NCBI GenBank assembly: GCA_015486615.1
Contig: WFRI01000017.1
Coordinates: 1-41,622 of the forward strand
Origin: Candidatus Omnitrophota bacterium
GTDB lineage: Bacteria > Omnitrophota > Gorgyraeia > Duberdicusellales > Duberdicusellaceae
Length of the DNA stretch: 41,622 nucleotides
Direction of reading: 5' to 3'
Made by a program: the position numbers and the translations under genes. The notes beneath the pieces are model-generated. The model was not told where the DNA came from. It saw only the letters and a list, made by a program, of their open reading frames with translations, and did no database searches. Shown here piece after piece: positions 41,489-41,622 of this stretch (position 1 is its first letter; the number at the start of each line of letters is the position of its first letter).

Positions 41489-41622
41489 CTACAGGATAAA
41501 CTGGGAATAGACTTCCAATGTCCGGGAAAGCATTCTTTCTAAAGAGAATTTTTCTTTTACGCAAGCCAAAGATGAGTTTTTAAGTTTTTCCCTCAGATGT
41601 TTGTCGCTGAAAATTTTTATGA
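41489..41622 (-). CDS. C-terminal fragment of a GT4-type glycosyltransferase (cut by window edge)
   Basis: The minus strand enters the right edge in an open frame of about 43 codons that ends in TAG at 41489-41491. The residues include LREKLKNSSLACVKEKFSLE, then RMLSRTLEVYSQF, which fits the end of a GT4 (group 1) glycosyltransferase, where the last helix follows the form KFS, basic, VY. The start is outside the window. A perfect 12-bp palindrome (41477-41488) abuts the stop. Confidence 0.6.
   Translation of the reverse strand, partial: IKIFSDKHLREKLKNSSLACVKEKFSLERMLSRTLEVYSQFIL

Overview
The window reads as a chromosomal segment of a Gram-negative, probably anaerobic, uncultured bacterium. 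The evidence is a lipopolysaccharide export and core-assembly gene set (LptB, a fused LptC/LptA, three GT9 heptosyltransferase-like enzymes), an outer-membrane OmpA-type lipoprotein, a complete Rnf complex, a K+-dependent-type membrane pyrophosphatase and the MEP isoprenoid enzymes IspG and Dxr. The gene mix and the intergenic repeats recall candidate phylum Omnitrophota (OP3), but that placement is inference; no rRNA gene is present to settle it.

Layout. 1-317: intergenic repeats. 318-3267 (-): three overlapping GT9 glycosyltransferase genes. 3617-4567 (+): an RNA m5C methyltransferase with a leaderless-looking promoter. 4658-5390 (-): a decayed dolichyl-phosphate-mannose-synthase-like GT2 pseudogene. 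5466-6305 (-): an intact GT2 gene. 6537-10489 (-): trpS-scpA-ruvB-DUF2905-queA. 10702-21600 (-): a long housekeeping operon, in transcription order uppS-cdsA-dxr-rseP-ispG-tadA/cpaF-proS-rimP-nusA-infB, joining envelope lipid precursor synthesis to translation. 21690-22663 (-): an OmpA-like lipoprotein and a coiled-coil membrane protein behind a good sigma-70-type promoter. 22740-27970 (-): a degenerate UshA-like/thioredoxin-like fusion, purA and hppA. 28012-31335 (-): clpP, a class V aminotransferase and serA. 31500-33986 (-): lptC/A fusion, lptB and a trigger factor without a PPIase domain. 34207-41286 (+): tRNA-Thr(CGT), an MFS transporter, rnfCDGEAB, an RseC-like gene and purN. 41489-end (-): the C-terminus of a probable GT4 glycosyltransferase.

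How the parts work together. UppS, CdsA, IspG and Dxr feed undecaprenyl carrier and phospholipid synthesis. The GT9/GT2 enzymes probably build lipopolysaccharide core, and LptB with LptC/A would export it. Rnf (ferredoxin:NAD+ oxidoreductase, ion pumping) and the pyrophosphatase are two membrane energy-coupling devices; pyrophosphate made by aminoacylation and biosynthesis can drive the second. SerA plus the aminotransferase suggests serine/glycine metabolism, and PurA and PurN are purine biosynthesis enzymes.

The most unusual signal is outside the genes: a dispersed repeat family with a conserved core of about 50 bp joined to degenerate 7-bp tandem units (GTCCAAC type), found in several gaps, always on the 3' side of minus-strand genes and in one orientation. 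The reverse complement keeps a similar open reading frame in three copies. Other repeat types are a TTAGGTTTAG-like tract just after three stop codons, a 35-bp-arm inverted repeat built from TGATTACAC-like units, and a tandem pair of 32-bp palindromic units. No CRISPR array, phage, insertion sequence or defence system was recognised.
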